Assembly: GCA_021325095.1 (NCBI GenBank) | Contig: JAJPHV010000106.1 | Span: 21,684-85,683 of the forward strand | Source: Chloroflexota bacterium | Lineage (GTDB): Bacteria; Chloroflexota; Anaerolineae; Aggregatilineales; UBA2796 | Length of the DNA stretch: 64,000 bases | Reading direction: 5' to 3' | In this document: piece after piece, positions 35,859 to 44,063 of the stretch | How positions within the stretch are numbered: the first letter of the stretch is position 1 | Layout: each line of letters starts with the position of its first letter | Made by a program: the position numbers and the translations under genes | Notes under the pieces: generated by a model | Database searches by the model: none | What the model was told of the DNA's origin: nothing | What the model saw: only the letters and a program-made list of their open reading frames with translations

Positions 35859-36392
35859 ATGACCATCCGCCGAGCGGTTTACCCCGGCTCGTTTGACCCG
35901 GCGCATTACGGACACATCGACATCACGACGCGCGCCGCCCGCACCTTTGATGAAGTGATTGTGGCCGTCTACGACAAACCCGCCAAGCAGCTTTTGTTCA
36001 CGGTTGACGAACGAGTAGCCATGCTCCGGGAGGCCCTCAAAGACATTACTAACGTCAGGGTTGCGCCGTTCAGTGGTTTACTAGTACACTATGTGCGAGA
36101 GGTCGGGGCGTTTGCTATCGTTCGCGGGTTGCGCGTCTTTTCCGATTTTGAGTTAGAGTTTCGCATGGCGCTGGCGAACCGGCGGCTTGCCCCGGAAATT
36201 GATGTGATCAACTTTATCGCGGACGAGAAGCACCTGCATATCAGCTCCAGCACGGTGCGGGAAATTGCTTCCCTGGGCGGAGATGTCTCGTCAATGGTTC
36301 CGCCCGCGATTGAGGCGGCGCTTATCGCAAAATTCAGCGATCCCAATCGGGACGGCGCGGGCACAAACTACGTCGTCAGCTTACCAGATTAG
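35859..36392 (+). CDS. coaD: Phosphopantetheine adenylyltransferase
   Basis: A 177-residue CoaD, which transfers AMP to 4'-phosphopantetheine in coenzyme A synthesis. It has the nucleotidyltransferase motif YPGSFDPAHYGHIDI (the usual T/GxH reads YGH), AIVRGLRVFSDFELEF and the C-terminal ISSSTVREIASLGGDVSSMV. The family is usually about 160 residues; the last 15 are extra. GGAG lies before the ATG. A coiled-coil gene follows 23 bases later. Confidence 0.96.
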   Translation: MTIRRAVYPGSFDPAHYGHIDITTRAARTFDEVIVAVYDKPAKQLLFTVDERVAMLREALKDITNVRVAPFSGLLVHYVREVGAFAIVRGLRVFSDFELEFRMALANRRLAPEIDVINFIADEKHLHISSSTVREIASLGGDVSSMVPPAIEAALIAKFSDPNRDGAGTNYVVSLPD

Positions 36393-36415
36393 AATTAGGC
36401 ACGGGGGATGCAGTT

Positions 36416-37027
36416 ATGGACATTCAGCATTTAGTCGATAGGCTGGAAGACCTGATCGACGAGGGACGCCATATCCCGATGACCAAAATGACGGTGGTTG
36501 ACGAGGAGCGCGCCCTGGAAATCATCGATCAGATGCGGATCTCCGTTCCCGAAGAGATCGAAAAAGCGTCGCGGATCATTAACCAGCGGGATCGCCTGAT
36601 GGCGCAGGCCAACGAGGAAGCGGCGCGGCTGGTCGATCTTGCCCGGGAAAAGAGCGAATCACTCATCCAGCGCGATGCCGTCGTCCAGGCCGCGCAGAAC
36701 CGGGCCGCCAACATTATCGAACAGGCCCGCCAGGACGCCGAGGCGATCCGCGCCGATGCCGACAACTATGTCCTCGAAGTGCTGAATGAACTCGAAGGTC
36801 ATCTGCTCAAGACGCTGACGGTTGTCCGGAACGGCATCAACAAGATTCAGCAGGATCGGGAAGCGATGCGCGAACGCGCTGAAGCTGCCGTCCAGGAGGC
36901 GGTGGCTGAGGCGACGCAGCCGGCACAAGTAGCCCAACCCGCTCCGCCTGCCGCACCACCGTCAATGCCTGCTATGCCCGCTGCCCCGCAGCCGGTTGAA
37001 GCGGCGGCTAATACGTCCAGCGACTAG
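36416..37027 (+). CDS. Coiled-coil protein, ATP-synthase-b/DivIVA-like
   Basis: A 203-residue protein, mainly one long helix between residues 40 and 165 (ASRIINQRDRLMAQANEEAA, ANIIEQARQDAEAIRADADN), with a Pro/Ala-rich tail. The sequence resembles the stalk subunit b of F-type ATPase and DivIVA-like coiled coils only in composition. No membrane helix. It follows coaD by 23 bases and precedes a strong terminator, so coaD and this gene end one transcript. Function unknown. Confidence 0.75.
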   Translation: MDIQHLVDRLEDLIDEGRHIPMTKMTVVDEERALEIIDQMRISVPEEIEKASRIINQRDRLMAQANEEAARLVDLAREKSESLIQRDAVVQAAQNRAANIIEQARQDAEAIRADADNYVLEVLNELEGHLLKTLTVVRNGINKIQQDREAMRERAEAAVQEAVAEATQPAQVAQPAPPAAPPSMPAMPAAPQPVEAAANTSSD

Positions 37028-37057
37028 AACCGCGCCGGAATTCACCTGTCAAAAGAC

Positions 37058-37079
37058 GCCCGCGCCACGCGGGCTTTTT
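37058..37079 (+). terminator. Rho-independent terminator after the coiled-coil gene
   Basis: GCCCGCG (37058-37064), loop CCA, CGCGGGC (37068-37074), then five T residues. A classical intrinsic terminator 30 bases after the stop. Confidence 0.92.
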
Positions 37080-37251
37080 GATTCTCCTGCTCTATTTCCG
37101 CAACACTACAACGCATCGAGATGCGAAAAGCGGTAACTGCGCCAAAATTGTGTGCTACACTGTGATCAGGCTGTGTACGGTGATGGGAGCAGCGCATGGT
37201 GAACACGGCTGGATTTTGTATGATTGCAGGCACACTTGTTGGGGAAGTGCT

Positions 37252-38505
37252 ATGCTAACCAAGATCGAGGTACTGAACTATCGCGCTTTGCGCTATATCA
37301 ACCAGACAATCGGTCCGTTTCAGGTTTTGGTCGGGCCAAACGCGAGTGGCAAATCAACATTTCTGGATGTTGTGGCATTCATAGCAGATATCATCAATAA
37401 ACCGACCCCGATTGAGGCAGTTCGGCAACGAGCAAGAGACTTCCGCGATCTGACGTGGATGCGCTCGTCGAATTGGTTGGAACTGGCAGTCGAAGCATCG
37501 ATACCTGATGCGAGTAGACAACCGAACCAGCCTGCGAAGTTGCGTTACGAAGTGCGAATCGGCCTTGATGAGAATTCGGAGCTGTCGCTCCTGACAGAAA
37601 CGCTGTGGTTGATCCCTATTGTATCGCAGTCGAGCAACGGACATCGAGCGTCGAATCGGTTCCCGGAACCGCCTAAAATCCCGGTACGAATCACCCAAGA
37701 CCCCGACAAACGCGCCCCTAAAGGCTGGAAAAAGGTTGTCAACAAAACGGCCAGCGGCAACGATTACTTCAAATCGGAGACGACTGAATGGAATAACATG
37801 TTTCGTCTAGGCCCCAAGAGATCTGCTTTGGCGAACCTTCCCGAGGATCAAGAACGATTTCCAGCCGCGACGTGGTTCAAACGGTACATTGGGGAGGGTA
37901 TCCAGCGTATTATGCTCAACAGTGAAGCAATGCGTTTGCCCAGCCCGCCGCAAAGCCCGCGTACTTTCCTGCCGGATGGATCGAATCTCCCCTGGGTAAT
38001 CTACGAATTGGAGCAAAAGCAACCGGAACAAATAACAAAATGGGTACAACACGTCCAGACTGCGCTGCCGGATATAAGGGGATTGCGCACCATTGAGCGC
38101 CCGGAAGATCGGCAACGGTATCTCGTCCTTGACTACGAGACAGGTCTTGAGGTCCCCTCCTGGACTGTTTCTGATGGTACATTGCGTATGTTGGCACTTA
38201 CGATCTTGGCGTATCTTCCGAATTTGACGGGAATCTATCTTATCGAAGAACCGGAAAACGGCATACATCCTAGAGCGGTGGAAACTGTGTATCAGTCCTT
38301 AAGCTCCGTGTATGATGCTCAGATACTGATAGCAACTCATTCGCCAGTGATCCTAAGTCTAATTAAACCAGAGCAATTGCTGTGCTTTGCCCGCACCCCA
38401 GACGGAGAAACCGATATCGTGAGAGGCGACGAACATCCTCGCCTGGCTGACTGGAGAGGTGAGACCAGCCTATCTACTCTGTTTGCCAGCGGAGTGCTAG
38501 GATGA
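37252..38505 (+). CDS. AAA-family (ABC/SMC-like) ATPase
   Basis: A 417-residue AAA_15/AAA_21-type ATPase. Walker A is FQVLVGPNASGKSTFLDVV near residue 25, the signature-like region is TVSDGTLRMLALTILAYLPN, Walker B is GIYLIEEPENGIHPRAVE and the switch His is ILIATHSPVIL. Start at ATG 37252, with GGGGAAG upstream and the family's LTKIEVLNYRAL opening; a longer frame from 37078 crosses the terminator tail. The stop overlaps the start of the next gene (ATGA). Such ATPases pair with effector nucleases or Toprim proteins in defence modules (OLD, PARIS, RloB-type). Base composition is lower in GC than both flanks, suggesting acquisition. Confidence 0.88.
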   Translation: MLTKIEVLNYRALRYINQTIGPFQVLVGPNASGKSTFLDVVAFIADIINKPTPIEAVRQRARDFRDLTWMRSSNWLELAVEASIPDASRQPNQPAKLRYEVRIGLDENSELSLLTETLWLIPIVSQSSNGHRASNRFPEPPKIPVRITQDPDKRAPKGWKKVVNKTASGNDYFKSETTEWNNMFRLGPKRSALANLPEDQERFPAATWFKRYIGEGIQRIMLNSEAMRLPSPPQSPRTFLPDGSNLPWVIYELEQKQPEQITKWVQHVQTALPDIRGLRTIERPEDRQRYLVLDYETGLEVPSWTVSDGTLRMLALTILAYLPNLTGIYLIEEPENGIHPRAVETVYQSLSSVYDAQILIATHSPVILSLIKPEQLLCFARTPDGETDIVRGDEHPRLADWRGETSLSTLFASGVLG

Positions 38506-39131
38506 CCGATCTGATTGCTTTGGTAGCTGACAAGGATGCCGAATATACCTTGCACGGTCTGCTCTCCAGGCATCAAAGTCTTGGGATACGGAACATCGCC
38601 TCGTCTTACGATATTTATGTGCACCCATTGCGTGATCCAGGTTGCTGGAATGATGCTGACAATTTCTTGCGAAGTTTCATCAACACACATCGCTATGCGC
38701 TCGTTTTGTTTGATTACGAAGGTTCTGGGAGAGATCAGCTTATAGATGCCGATGCAATGGAAGAACTACTAGAATCACGCTTGCAGAAGAATGGTTGGGA
38801 TAATCGCTGTCGAGTTGTGGTCATTCGCCCCGAACTTGAGATGTGGGTTTGGAGCGATTCGCCCGTTGTTGACAATTGTCTGGGATGGCAAGGACGGCAA
38901 CCTGCATTACGCCTCTGGCTCCAACAGCAGAAATTTCTCGCCAAAGGCGAGATGAAACCTCACAGGCCCAAGGAGGCTGTTGAAAGAGCACTACGACACG
39001 TTTCTCAACCGTATTCGGCAGCAATGTTCAAACAACTCGCAACCTCTGTTTCTCTCAATCGTTGCACTGATCGGAGCTTTCAGAGATTGCGTGAGACATT
39101 GCAACTTTGGTTTGGCGATCCCGGTGTGTGA
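38502..39131 (+). CDS. Partner of the AAA ATPase, Toprim/MAD4-like putative effector
   Basis: A 209-residue protein translated in overlap with the ATPase gene. The N terminus LIALVADKDAEYTLHGLL and the segment YALVLFDYEGSGRD resemble the acidic motifs of Toprim-like folds (partners of OLD/RloB-type ATPases). I also recall the pattern PELEMWVWSDSPVVDN with RPKEAVERALRH from proteins labelled as methylation-associated defence component MAD4; this is from memory and unverified. Codon use is AT-richer than the neighbours, as for the ATPase. Likely the effector or regulator of a two-gene defence unit. Confidence 0.6.
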   Translation: MTDLIALVADKDAEYTLHGLLSRHQSLGIRNIASSYDIYVHPLRDPGCWNDADNFLRSFINTHRYALVLFDYEGSGRDQLIDADAMEELLESRLQKNGWDNRCRVVVIRPELEMWVWSDSPVVDNCLGWQGRQPALRLWLQQQKFLAKGEMKPHRPKEAVERALRHVSQPYSAAMFKQLATSVSLNRCTDRSFQRLRETLQLWFGDPGV

Positions 39132-39175
39132 GCTACTCTTTAGCCTGAAGCATTCGCGGTTATGAGGTAATCCAA

Positions 39176-39832
39176 ATGATCAACCAGGGATTTGACGACG
39201 GACAGGCGGATTGGGAAGAGGATCAGCCCAACGTAGCGTATTGTGTCAAATGTAAACAGACAGTTCAAATGGAAAACCCCGAAGCGGTCTGGACGAGCCG
39301 GGGCGCGCCCGGCACGCGCGGCATCTGTCCGGAGTGTGGCTCCACCGTCTTCCGAATGGGCATGACTCCGGCCCACGAAAAGCTGGTGCGCCCGGCAGCG
39401 GTCAGGGTCGAAGGCAGTACCAAGATCGCCACCGACGGTGGGCGCAAGCGGGCACAGCGCGCTACCTACATCAACTACGCCAATGCCGACGCCGAATTTG
39501 CGGGCAAGCTGGCAGCCGATCTGGAAAACGCGGGTGTCCACACCTGGATCGACCTGGGGCAGCCGACGACGGGTGAGGTCAGGTGGGCGGGAGGCGTGCA
39601 CCCGGCGCTCAAGGATTCGGCGAAGATGGTCGTGGTTCTGTCCGATGCGGCGAAGAACAACGATACATTGGCGAAAGCCTGGACGTTTTTCAGGTCGCAG
39701 AAAAAGCCGATTGCCGTAGCTATGCTCGGCGCTGTAGAAGTGCCGGATGCGCTGCGGCGCTGGCCTCGCTTCGACTTCAGCCAGGACTACAAGCGCGCTT
39801 TTCGACAGTTGCTTCTGGCGCTCAGCGATTAG
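39176..39832 (+). CDS. DUF5679 zinc ribbon fused to a TIR-like domain
   Basis: A 218-residue protein. Residues 20-62 are a DUF5679-type ribbon with CVKC and CPEC pairs (AYCVKCKQTVQMENPEAVW). Residues 93-218 are TIR-like: RATYINYANADAEFAGKLAA, VHTWIDLGQPTTGEVRW, SAKMVVVLSDAAKNN. Aligned on the QKKPI/QKPI strand with the TIR protein at 30 kb, the catalytic Glu is replaced by Ala in the AKAWTFF segment, so NADase activity is doubtful. GAGGTAA precedes the ATG. Base composition is again GC-rich, so it may not belong to the AAA module 44 bases upstream. Confidence 0.75.
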   Translation: MINQGFDDGQADWEEDQPNVAYCVKCKQTVQMENPEAVWTSRGAPGTRGICPECGSTVFRMGMTPAHEKLVRPAAVRVEGSTKIATDGGRKRAQRATYINYANADAEFAGKLAADLENAGVHTWIDLGQPTTGEVRWAGGVHPALKDSAKMVVVLSDAAKNNDTLAKAWTFFRSQKKPIAVAMLGAVEVPDALRRWPRFDFSQDYKRAFRQLLLALSD

Positions 39833-39848
39833 CGCGGTTCGACGGCCT

Positions 39849-39877
39849 TTGTGATGGTTCTAACAAAGCGCTATAAT
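39849..39877 (+). promoter_or_regulatory. Sigma-70-like promoter for the CopCD-fusion operon
   Basis: TTGTGA (39849-39854), a 17-base spacer and TATAAT (39872-39877), 31 bases before the small membrane protein. Confidence 0.65.
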
Positions 39878-39907
39878 GGCGTCGATTTCAGGTGGAATGG
39901 ATGAACT

Positions 39908-40111
39908 ATGCTGAACTTGATGCCGCTGGCGCACGGCACACTGGGCAGCCTTGACGAGATCGCCGCTATCGTCGTTGGGCTGGCTGCCGCCGTATTTGTC
40001 GTGTTGGGCTTCATCAGCCGCAAACGTGAAGAGGGCGCTCAGGCCGGACAACCCGATGTGCCACAGGCGAGCGGCCAGCCGGACACACCCGATCACTACC
40101 GGCTCGATTGA
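39908..40111 (+). CDS. Small single-pass membrane protein
   Basis: A 67-residue protein with one membrane helix (IAAIVVGLAAAVFVVLGFI) and a charged, Pro-rich tail. The N terminus has HGTLGSLDE. It follows a near-consensus promoter by 31 bases and lies directly before the CopC-CopD-cytochrome fusion (24 bases to the preferred start, or overlap if a TTG is used). Probably an accessory of that protein; no family recognised. Confidence 0.6.
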   Translation: MLNLMPLAHGTLGSLDEIAAIVVGLAAAVFVVLGFISRKREEGAQAGQPDVPQASGQPDTPDHYRLD

Positions 40112-40134
40112 TCGGCCCGCGTTCTGCAAGCGAA

Positions 40135-42444
40135 ATGATCTCACCCATAAACCACGTCCGGTGCCCCCTCCTCCGGCGCACAGCACTGCTGTTCGCTCTG
40201 CTTGTCGTGGTGCTGCTGGCCCACGCGCGCCCATCCAGTGCGCATGGTTACATCGTGCGCTCGATCCCACAAGATCGCTCCGTCTTGTCGCGCGCCCCCG
40301 CACGCATTCAGGTCTGGTTCACCGAAAACCTGGAACCACATTTCAGCACCCTGAGCCTGGCGAATGAAAAAGGTGAGGCTGTCCCGCTTGAGGACAGCGG
40401 CGTTGTGCCCACCAACCCGACACAGTTAGCGGCGCGTATCCCCTCAGCGCTGCCCAACGGCGCTTATGTCCTGACGATCCGCGCCGCCTTCGCTAGCGAT
40501 GGGCACGTTGGCACAGAAACGATGGTCTTCTGGGTCGGCCAGCAAACCCATGCTGCTCTGCCAGCATCGTCCGGCGCGGCGCGAGCCTTGCCGGATGAAG
40601 TCGTGTGGCGCGCGCTGACGCTCGTCGCGTTGAGTGCATTGTTTGGCGCGCTGCTGCTGTATCAGACGGTGCTGCTGCCCGGCTGGGGCAATCCCAGGTA
40701 TGCGGCGGGCAGTCTTCCGCCGCGTGTGATGGCCCGCCTGAACCGGTTGCTCTGGGTGGCGGTTGTCGTCGCCGTGCTCGGAACCATTTTGGCGCTGTTG
40801 CAACAAAGCGCTGTGCTGTTCAATACGGATGTGAGCGGCGTGCTACGTGGCAGTCTGTGGTCGGTGACGCTGCGCGGGACTCAATTCGGCGACATGCTTC
40901 AGGTGCGGATCGGGCTGCTAATACTGGTTGCTGCGATCCAGGCGGGCGTACATTACGCATCCGGGCGCCAACCGGCCTTTGTCATGCCGCTGTACATCGC
41001 CAACACGTTCTTCGCAGCGCTGCTGCTTGGCACAATGAGCGCCAGCAGCCACGCCGCCGGATCGACGCTGTGGCCGATCCCCTCGGTGGCTGTCGATTGG
41101 ATGCACCTGCTGGCAACGGGCGCGTGGGCCGGCGGCCTGATCGCATTGGCAGCACTGCTGCCTGCTGCGCTGGCGCCCCTCAATGCGGGGGAACGGCAGG
41201 CGGCGCTGCTGGCTGTGCTGCGGCGCTTCTCGGCGACGGGTGCGGCGGCGCTGGCACTCCTGATTGTGACGGGCCTCTACAGCGCCCTGATCCACCTGCG
41301 CCAGCCCTCCGATGTGTCGTCCACCGGCTACGGCCAGACGTTACTTTTTAAGCTCCTGCTGATCCTGCCCCTGGTGCTGATCGGCCTGTACCACCATGTC
41401 TCGGTCACGAACGGACGGCTGGCAGCGCTGGCGGCTCGTGTTCGCTTCTCGCAGCGCGTATCGAGTCTGGCTGCCAGCGTCCGAGCCGAGTCCTTATTCG
41501 GCGTTGGCGTCGTGCTGGTGGCCGCCCTGCTGACTGCCACACCGCCGCCCGCGCCGCCGGACGCGCGTGGCAAGGTCGAACCGCCCTCGCAAACGCTCAA
41601 CGCAGGCGATTTGCAGGTCGGACTCAGCCTTGATCCGGGCGCAGCCGGGCTGAACGCCTATCAGGTCAGCCTGGCGCGCAACGATCAGCCGGTAAGCGAT
41701 GCGCAGGTCTATCTGCGCATGGTCTACCCGGCCCTGGATCGTCGCTCCGGCCTGTTGGCGCTGGATAACCTGAGCGACGGGACGTATTTCGCTTCCGGCA
41801 CGGAACTGGAACCCGCCGGCGATTGGCAGGCACTGGTGGACGTGATCGAAGGCCAATCGACGCAGCGGGTGACCTTCCGGTGGACAATAACACCCACTGC
41901 ACCCGATCCATCCACACGCCAGCCAACCATCCTGAACTGGTTGAGCGGTGCGGCTATCCTGATTATGATGGGTGTTTGGCTCTGGCCGGGCATGGCGGGC
42001 CGGGTGCGTTCGGCCCGGCTGCAAGCCGAAAGCGTGCTGGTGGGGATCGTCGTGGTGGTCATCACGGTGGCGCTGACGGTGCTTGGCGGGCAGCTTCTGG
42101 CCGACGCGGGGCAGCGGACTGCCGCCCTGCGCAACCCGCCGCCCAAAGTGGTCAACCCGGTGCTGGCCGATCAGAACTCGATCCTGGAAGGCAAGACAGT
42201 ATACACAGAAAAGTGCCAGAGTTGTCATGGCGTGGCCGGGGCGGGTGACGGGCCGCAGGCCAGCACCTTCAAGCCCGCCGATTTCCGCGCCCGGCTCACC
42301 AACCGCCGCGACGAAGACCTATACGCCGTCATTCCACATACCAACGGCACGCCCGTTCAGCCGATGACCGACACGGAGCGCTGGAACGTGATCAACTACC
42401 TGCGTTCACCGGTGTTCGTGCCGAAACCAGAGAGCAAGTCTTAG
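40135..42444 (+). CDS. CopC-CopD-cytochrome c fusion protein
   Basis: A 769-residue exported/membrane protein of four parts. A signal peptide (ALLFALLVVVLLAHARPSSA) releases a CopC domain starting His-Gly (HGYIVRSIPQ), where the N-terminal His is a copper ligand. A CopD-type membrane domain of about eight helices follows (residues 165-450). Then comes a beta-rich extracytoplasmic domain like YtkA (GDLQVGLSLDPGAAGLNAYQ), another helix, and a C-terminal class I cytochrome c with CQSCHG and a distal Met in GTPVQPMTDTE. Start ATG 40135 fits the signal peptide; a TTG at 40108 overlapping the upstream stop is possible. It suggests copper handling tied to electron transfer. Confidence 0.88.
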   Translation: MISPINHVRCPLLRRTALLFALLVVVLLAHARPSSAHGYIVRSIPQDRSVLSRAPARIQVWFTENLEPHFSTLSLANEKGEAVPLEDSGVVPTNPTQLAARIPSALPNGAYVLTIRAAFASDGHVGTETMVFWVGQQTHAALPASSGAARALPDEVVWRALTLVALSALFGALLLYQTVLLPGWGNPRYAAGSLPPRVMARLNRLLWVAVVVAVLGTILALLQQSAVLFNTDVSGVLRGSLWSVTLRGTQFGDMLQVRIGLLILVAAIQAGVHYASGRQPAFVMPLYIANTFFAALLLGTMSASSHAAGSTLWPIPSVAVDWMHLLATGAWAGGLIALAALLPAALAPLNAGERQAALLAVLRRFSATGAAALALLIVTGLYSALIHLRQPSDVSSTGYGQTLLFKLLLILPLVLIGLYHHVSVTNGRLAALAARVRFSQRVSSLAASVRAESLFGVGVVLVAALLTATPPPAPPDARGKVEPPSQTLNAGDLQVGLSLDPGAAGLNAYQVSLARNDQPVSDAQVYLRMVYPALDRRSGLLALDNLSDGTYFASGTELEPAGDWQALVDVIEGQSTQRVTFRWTITPTAPDPSTRQPTILNWLSGAAILIMMGVWLWPGMAGRVRSARLQAESVLVGIVVVVITVALTVLGGQLLADAGQRTAALRNPPPKVVNPVLADQNSILEGKTVYTEKCQSCHGVAGAGDGPQASTFKPADFRARLTNRRDEDLYAVIPHTNGTPVQPMTDTERWNVINYLRSPVFVPKPESKS

Positions 42445-42472
42445 TGCCGTTTCTCGGTGTGATAGCAGGCCA

Positions 42473-42487
42473 CACGGGAAGCCCGTG
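42473..42487 (+). terminator. Small hairpin after the CopCD fusion
   Basis: CACGGG, loop AAG, CCCGTG: a perfect six-pair stem 28 bases after the stop. No T-tract, so a terminator role is uncertain. Confidence 0.35.
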
Positions 42488-42626
42488 AAGAACGCAACCC
42501 GGAGGGATATTCATACGTGAACAGTTCACCGCTCAACATATGAGCAGGCTCGGCATGGACAGCCTGCATTGCTCCGTATACTGTTTTGAGGATAGCCGTA
42601 ACGAGAACACCGAGGAGACACACTTC

Positions 42627-43031
42627 ATGGCTCGTCAAAACATTTCGTCCGGCACAAAATGGGAAGCCTTTGCCGGGTATTCGCGCGCCGTCCGGGTTGG
42701 CAACACGATCACGGTGGCCGGAACCACTGCCACCGACGAAAACAGCCAGGTTGCGCACCCTGGCGATCCTTATGCACAGACGGTCTACATTCTGAAAAAG
42801 ATCGAGCGGGCCTTAAAGGAGGCGGGCGCGACGCTTGACGACGTGATCCGCACCCGAATCTATGTCGTCCACATAGAACACTGGCAGGAAGTGGCGCGGG
42901 CGCACGGTGAGTTCTTCAGCAACATCCGGCCCGCCAACACGCTGATCGCCGTCAAAGCGCTGGTCGATCCGGGCCACCTGGTGGAGATCGAGGCCGATGC
43001 GCTGATTCAGGACGGCCACGACAGGCCGTGA
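42627..43031 (+). CDS. RidA/YjgF-family protein
   Basis: A 134-residue RidA-superfamily protein: MARQNISSGTKWEAFAGYSR, NTITVAGTTATDENSQVAHP, LDDVIRTRIYVVHIEHWQEV and the C-terminal VKALVDPGHLVEIEADALI. The Arg that binds the imine carboxylate in RidA is present in RTRIYV. Members hydrolyse reactive enamines/imines or act in related deaminations. Start at 42627 with GAGGAG upstream. Its stop overlaps the next gene's GTG (GTGA). Confidence 0.92.
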   Translation: MARQNISSGTKWEAFAGYSRAVRVGNTITVAGTTATDENSQVAHPGDPYAQTVYILKKIERALKEAGATLDDVIRTRIYVVHIEHWQEVARAHGEFFSNIRPANTLIAVKALVDPGHLVEIEADALIQDGHDRP

Positions 43032-44026
43032 AATTCAGCGTCCGGCTCAACAACGACCTGCCCGTCGCCGATTATTTGCGGCTGGCGCGGGCAGCCGAAG
43101 CAGGCGGCTTTGACCAGTTCTGGGTCAGCGACGACCTGTTTCTGCGCAGCGCTCCCGTCATCCTGACCGCGATTGCAGGGGTGACGACTCGGATCGAGAT
43201 CGGGACGTGCATCGTCAACCCGTATACGCTCAACCCGGCGGAAATGGCAATGATGGCTGCCACGCTCGACGAGGCTTCGGGCGGGCGCTTCAACCTGGGG
43301 TTAGGCGCGGGCGCAGCCCAGTTTTTGAAGTGGATCGGGCTGGAACAGGTGCGGCCATTGAGCGCCGTCAGCGAGACTGCCAACGCCATTCGGCAATTGC
43401 TGTCCGGGGAACGGGCGGCGCTCGAGGGGCGATTCCTGAGATGGACGAACGAGGCTTATTTGCGTTTCGCGCCGCGCCGCTGTGTCCCGATCTACCTGGG
43501 CGCGATGAGTCCCAACATGCTGAAGGCCATCGGCGAATGGGCGGACGGCGGGCTGCCCCTGCTTTTTCCGCCGGAACACTTCGCCAACGTGTTGTCCTAC
43601 GTACAGGAAGGCGCGCAGTCGGTGGGACGCTCGATGGACGAGATTGATCTGGCGGCCTGCGTCTGGTGTTCGATCTCAACGGATCGGGACGCTGCTATCG
43701 ACGCGCTGAAGGAAAAGATCGCCTACTACGGCCACGCGCTCAGTCCCCTGATCTGGGCACAGCTTGGCCTAGCGGCGGATGACTTTGCGCCGCTCGAACA
43801 GGCCATGATGGTCGAGCAAAACGTTGAGAAGGCCAAATCGCTCGTCACCGAGCCTATGCTGGCAATCGGCATCGTCGGCACGCCGCGCGACCTGATCCGG
43901 CGGCTCGAAAGGCTGGTAGGGATGGGCGTGAAGCACCTCAGCCTGGGGCCGCCGCTTGGCCCCGACCCGCTGGCGTCGATTGAGGCGGTTGGCCGCGAAG
44001 TGATCCCCTATTTCCGGGCGCGATAA
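43028..44026 (+). CDS. LLM-class (F420-type) flavin oxidoreductase
   Basis: A 332-residue TIM-barrel protein of the luciferase-like monooxygenase family: KFSVRLNNDLPVADYLRLAR, FDQFWVSDDLFLRSAPVILT, IEIGTCIVNPYTLNPAEMA, GGRFNLGLGAGA and PIYLGAMSPNMLKAIGEWAD. It resembles methylene-tetrahydromethanopterin reductase-like F420 enzymes common in Chloroflexota and Actinobacteria. GTG start overlapping the RidA stop; the pair may clear a reactive product together. Substrate unknown; FMN or F420 use cannot be told. Confidence 0.88.
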   Translation: MKFSVRLNNDLPVADYLRLARAAEAGGFDQFWVSDDLFLRSAPVILTAIAGVTTRIEIGTCIVNPYTLNPAEMAMMAATLDEASGGRFNLGLGAGAAQFLKWIGLEQVRPLSAVSETANAIRQLLSGERAALEGRFLRWTNEAYLRFAPRRCVPIYLGAMSPNMLKAIGEWADGGLPLLFPPEHFANVLSYVQEGAQSVGRSMDEIDLAACVWCSISTDRDAAIDALKEKIAYYGHALSPLIWAQLGLAADDFAPLEQAMMVEQNVEKAKSLVTEPMLAIGIVGTPRDLIRRLERLVGMGVKHLSLGPPLGPDPLASIEAVGREVIPYFRAR

Positions 44027-44063
44027 TCAGCGGACAGGCGGCGGCTTAACCAAATACTTCCGT

